A stretch of DNA of 7,039 nt from an uncultured Bacilli bacterium. GTDB lineage: Bacteria; Bacillota_I; Bacilli_A; RF39; UBA660. Where the stretch lies: contig CANQZH010000061.1 of NCBI GenBank assembly GCA_947628245.1, positions 1 to 7,039 on the forward strand, written 5' to 3'. The position numbers were made by a program, and so were the translations under genes. Below the pieces are notes generated by a model that was not told the DNA's origin, ran no database searches, and worked only from the letters and a program-made list of their open reading frames with translations. This document shows, piece by piece, positions 4,527 through 7,039 of the stretch (its first letter is position 1; each line of letters begins with the position of its first letter).

Positions 4527-6931
4527 ATATTTTAGAAATTGAAAAAAAATGGCAAAATTATTGGGATGAACACCACACTTTTGAAGTGAAAAATAATGAT
4601 TCAAAACCTCCGTTTTATGTTTTAGTAGAATTTCCTTATCCATCAGGATCTGGACTTCACGTAGGACACGTTCGAAGCTATACTGCTCAAGATGCTATTG
4701 CTAGAATGAAAAGATTACAAGGATATAATGTGTTATATCCAATGGGTTGGGATGCTTTTGGTGCCCCAGCTGAAACTTATGCAATTAAAAATCATATCCA
4801 TCCTAAACAAGCAGTTAAAGAAAATATTAAAACATTTAAAGGTCAAATGAAAAATTTAGGATTCTCTTTTGATTGGACAAGAGAATTTTCGACAACTGAT
4901 CCAGAATATTATAAATGGACTCAATGGCAATTTTTACAATTTTATAAACATAATATGGCTTATAAAGCAACAGTTCCCGTAAATTGGTGTCCTAATTGTA
5001 AGACCGTTCTTTCTAATGAAGATGCTGCTGGTGGGGTATGTGAACGTTGTGGTACAACAGTTGTTCAAAAAGAAAAATCACAATGGATGCTTAAAATGGC
5101 TAGTTATGCTGAAGATTTACTTAAAGGCTTAGATGATACAAACTTTGCTAAAAAAGTTAAATTAGGTCAAATAAATTGGATTGGTAAATCAGTTGGAGTT
5201 GAAGTTGATATTGATATTGTTGGTGGTGGAAAATTTAGTATTTTCACAACTTGTATTGAAACTATATACGGGATTACCTTTTTCGTTATTGCCCCAGATG
5301 GTAAATTAATTCAAGAATTAATGCCTCGTGTTGAAAATAAAGAAGAAGTATTAAATTACATTGAAGAAACCAAAAAGAAATCGAATATGGATCGTACCGA
5401 ATTAAATAAAGGAAAAACTGGTTGTGAAATAAAAGGTATTAAAGCAATTCATCCTATTACTAAAGAAGAAGTTCCTATCTTTTTAGGCGATTTTGTTTTA
5501 GGCGAATATGGAACTGGAGCGGTAATGGCTGTTCCAAGTCACGACCAAAGAGACTTTGAATATGCAGTTGCCCATAATTTAAAAATGAAACAAGTAATCG
5601 ATGGCAAAGATACAACCAATGAAGCCTATGAAAAACAAGATTATTTAGGTATTGGGGCCAAACTTATCAACAGTGCTGAATTTACCGGTTTAACCGTTGA
5701 AGAAGCTAAAAAACAAATTACCGAAAAATTAGTTAATGAAGGAATTGCCCGAGTTGTTAACAATTATAAAATGCGTGATTGGATTTTTTCTCGTCAAAGA
5801 TTTTGGGGTGAGCCTATTCCAATGATTTATTGTGAAGATTGTGGTTGGGTTCCAATGGATGAAAAAGACTTACCATTATTACTTCCTGATGTTGCCGAGT
5901 ATGAACCAACTGATGATGGTGAAAGTCCTTTGGCAAAAATTACTGATTGGGTAAATACAACTTGTCCTAAATGTGGCAAACCTGCTAAAAGGGAAACTGA
6001 TACAATGCCTAACTGGGCTGGTTCAAGTTGGTATTTTCTAAGATTTATGGATGCTCATAATCCCAATGAATTTGCTAGTATGGATAGTATGAAATATTGG
6101 AATCGCGTCGATTGGTATAATGGAGGAATGGAACATACCGCAAGACACCTACTTTATGCACGTTTTTGGGTTCAATTTTTATACAACATTGGTTTAGTAC
6201 CTCATAAAGAAATGATTTGGACTAGAGTAAGTCACGGAATGGTTCTAGGTTCAAATAATGAAAAAATGAGTAAAAGTAAAGGTAATGTTATTAACCCTGA
6301 TGATATTATAAGTGAATATGGTGCTGATACCTTAAGAGTTTATGAAGTATTTATGGGTGATTATCAAGCTGATGTTCCTTGGAGTACAGAATCCCTAAAG
6401 GGTTGTAAACGTTTTATTGATAAAGTTATTCGTTTAAAAGATAAAGTAGTTGATAAAGAGGGTTACACTAAGTCTTTAGAACCACTTATTCACAAAAGCA
6501 TTAAAAAAGTAACAAATGATACTTTAAATTTAAGTTATAACACGGCAATTTCAACTTTAATGATTTTAGCTAATACTTATCAAGATGAAAAAGAAATAAC
6601 TAAAGAAGATTATCACCTTTTATTAACGCTTTTAAATCCTTATGCTCCTCATATTACTGAAGAATTAAATGAACAAATAGGTTATTCGCCAATTTGTGAA
6701 TCTACTTGGCCAACTTATGATGAAGAAAAAACCATTGATAACGAAGTTACTATTGGAGTTCAAATAAATGGTAAATTAAGAGGCGAAGTAAAAATAAATA
6801 CTGATGAAAAAGAAGATAGTGTAAAACAAAAAGTTATCAACATTGAAAATATTCAAAAATATCTTGATGGTAAAGAAATCGTTAAATTTATTTATATTCC
6901 AAACAAAATTGTTAACATTATCATTAAATAA
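4523..6931 (+). CDS. leuS: Leucyl-tRNA synthetase
   Basis: This class I synthetase charges tRNA-Leu with leucine in the cytoplasm. Its 802 aa is the usual bacterial length. The Rossmann catalytic core begins near residue 30, with the HIGH-type motif HVGH at 46-49 and GWDAFGAPAE following. A zinc knuckle has C156, C159, C173 and C176. The CP1 editing domain (about 220-400) contains TTCIET (242-247) where most LeuRS have TTRPDT, plus the conserved GTGAVMAVPSHDQRDFEYA segment with D344, the expected editing Asp. A second set of cysteines is C437, C440, C481 and C484. The KMSKS loop is exact at 581-585. The anticodon-binding helical domain (about 640-740) and a short C-terminal domain follow. ATG 4523 overlaps the upstream stop, with AAAGGA at 4508-4513 as Shine-Dalgarno. 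Expression should follow the leucine T-box at 3961. The SHDQRDFEYA wording and the TTCIET variant resemble what I recall from anaerobic Firmicutes. Product assignment is secure. Confidence 0.98.
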   Translation: MNILEIEKKWQNYWDEHHTFEVKNNDSKPPFYVLVEFPYPSGSGLHVGHVRSYTAQDAIARMKRLQGYNVLYPMGWDAFGAPAETYAIKNHIHPKQAVKENIKTFKGQMKNLGFSFDWTREFSTTDPEYYKWTQWQFLQFYKHNMAYKATVPVNWCPNCKTVLSNEDAAGGVCERCGTTVVQKEKSQWMLKMASYAEDLLKGLDDTNFAKKVKLGQINWIGKSVGVEVDIDIVGGGKFSIFTTCIETIYGITFFVIAPDGKLIQELMPRVENKEEVLNYIEETKKKSNMDRTELNKGKTGCEIKGIKAIHPITKEEVPIFLGDFVLGEYGTGAVMAVPSHDQRDFEYAVAHNLKMKQVIDGKDTTNEAYEKQDYLGIGAKLINSAEFTGLTVEEAKKQITEKLVNEGIARVVNNYKMRDWIFSRQRFWGEPIPMIYCEDCGWVPMDEKDLPLLLPDVAEYEPTDDGESPLAKITDWVNTTCPKCGKPAKRETDTMPNWAGSSWYFLRFMDAHNPNEFASMDSMKYWNRVDWYNGGMEHTARHLLYARFWVQFLYNIGLVPHKEMIWTRVSHGMVLGSNNEKMSKSKGNVINPDDIISEYGADTLRVYEVFMGDYQADVPWSTESLKGCKRFIDKVIRLKDKVVDKEGYTKSLEPLIHKSIKKVTNDTLNLSYNTAISTLMILANTYQDEKEITKEDYHLLLTLLNPYAPHITEELNEQIGYSPICESTWPTYDEEKTIDNEVTIGVQINGKLRGEVKINTDEKEDSVKQKVINIENIQKYLDGKEIVKFIYIPNKIVNIIIK

Positions 6932-6957
6932 AAAAATCTTACCAAAGATTTTTTTTT
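6931..6957 (+). terminator. Intrinsic terminator after leuS
   Basis: AAAAAATCTT (6931-6940) pairs with AAGATTTTTT (6945-6954) around an ACCA loop, and the T-run continues to 6957. The stem starts at the last base of the leuS stop codon. It is AT-rich with only one G:C pair, so read-through may be appreciable, but the shape is typical. Confidence 0.75.
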
Positions 6958-6980
6958 CGACATTTTTTTCAACTTTCATT

Positions 6981-6989
6981 TGTTATGAT
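6981..6989 (+). promoter_or_regulatory. Probable promoter of the last, partial gene (extended -10)
   Basis: TG at 6981-6982, one base, then TATGAT at 6984-6989 is an extended -10. The best -35-like hexamer, TCGACA at 6957-6962, sits 21 bases away, which is too far. At a 17-base spacing the region is only a T-rich tract. The predicted start near 6996 would leave a very short leader before ATG 7011. Confidence 0.45.
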
Positions 6990-7010
6990 ATTTTAAAAGA
7001 AGGAATGAAA

Positions 7011-7039
7011 ATGAAAGTTAAATGTTTTGATGAAAACCA
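7011..7039 (+). CDS. Start of a further gene, cut by the window end (possibly a Cse60-like spore protein)
   Basis: Nine complete codons are visible (MKVKCFDEN) before the window ends. AGAAGGA at 6998-7004 lies six bases before ATG 7011. The in-frame ATG at 7005 touches the Shine-Dalgarno site and is therefore less likely as the start. The beginning MKVK.FDE resembles, from memory, the first residues of the short Cse60-type spore protein family of Firmicutes. Nine residues cannot establish this, so the product should be treated as unknown. That a gene starts here is supported by the terminator, extended -10 and RBS in sequence. Confidence 0.6.

Noticed and set aside
4523..4535. Possible TGA-as-Trp code, which would extend the membrane protein by a few codons
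   Set aside because: All Trp codons read are TGG and no gene needs TGA readthrough, so TGA is taken as stop.
6776..6979. A 67-residue minus-strand open frame over the end of leuS
   Set aside because: It lies almost entirely antisense to leuS and its terminator, has very low-complexity Phe/Asn/Lys-rich content and resembles no known protein.
7005..7010. Alternative in-frame ATG at 7005 for the last gene
   Set aside because: It directly abuts the AGAAGGA Shine-Dalgarno site with no spacing; ATG 7011 has a normal six-base gap.

Overview
The window is a strongly AT-rich, gene-dense piece of a bacterial chromosome, with every convincing gene on the + strand. Purine-rich Shine-Dalgarno sites, TATAAT-type promoters (several with an extended TG), intrinsic terminators and a T-box leader point to a low-GC Firmicute/Bacilli lineage. 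The protein styles resemble uncultured gut Bacilli or Mollicutes-related groups, but this is an inference. Tryptophan is encoded by TGG throughout and no gene needs TGA readthrough, so the standard bacterial code fits and a Mycoplasma-type code does not.

Layout. 1-165: no gene; an imperfect inverted repeat and a promoter. 166-2541: a full-length cytoplasmic GH31 (alpha-glucosidase superfamily) protein, closed by an intrinsic terminator at 2561-2592. 2641-3195: a HAD-like hydrolase. 3321-3914: a membrane-anchored protein of unknown function with its own promoter. 3926-4149: a strong promoter and a complete leucine-type T-box riboswitch. 4161-4526: a small three-helix membrane protein. 4523-6931: leucyl-tRNA synthetase (leuS), overlapping the membrane gene by 4 bases and closed by a terminator at 6931-6957. 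From 7011: the first nine codons of another gene with its own promoter and RBS.

How the parts work together. The best supported unit is T-box / small membrane protein / leuS. Uncharged tRNA-Leu should stabilise the antiterminator and let transcription run into both genes. The specifier codon reads as CUU, and the antiterminator bulge UGGU matches a tRNA ending in ACCA, as leucine tRNAs do. The GH31, HAD and anchored-protein genes appear to be separate transcription units, and nothing in the sequence ties them to leucine.

The most unusual points are: (1) the GH31 protein keeps its nucleophile Asp but has lost the acid/base Asp and at least three other sugar-contacting residues, so it may be a pseudoenzyme or have a changed chemistry; (2) the leucine T-box is compact, apparently lacking stems II and IIA/B, and its first gene is an uncharacterised membrane protein; (3) the HAD protein lacks the second Asp of motif I; (4) the LeuRS editing-site TTRPDT motif reads TTCIET. 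No mobile element, CRISPR array, tRNA or rRNA gene was seen.
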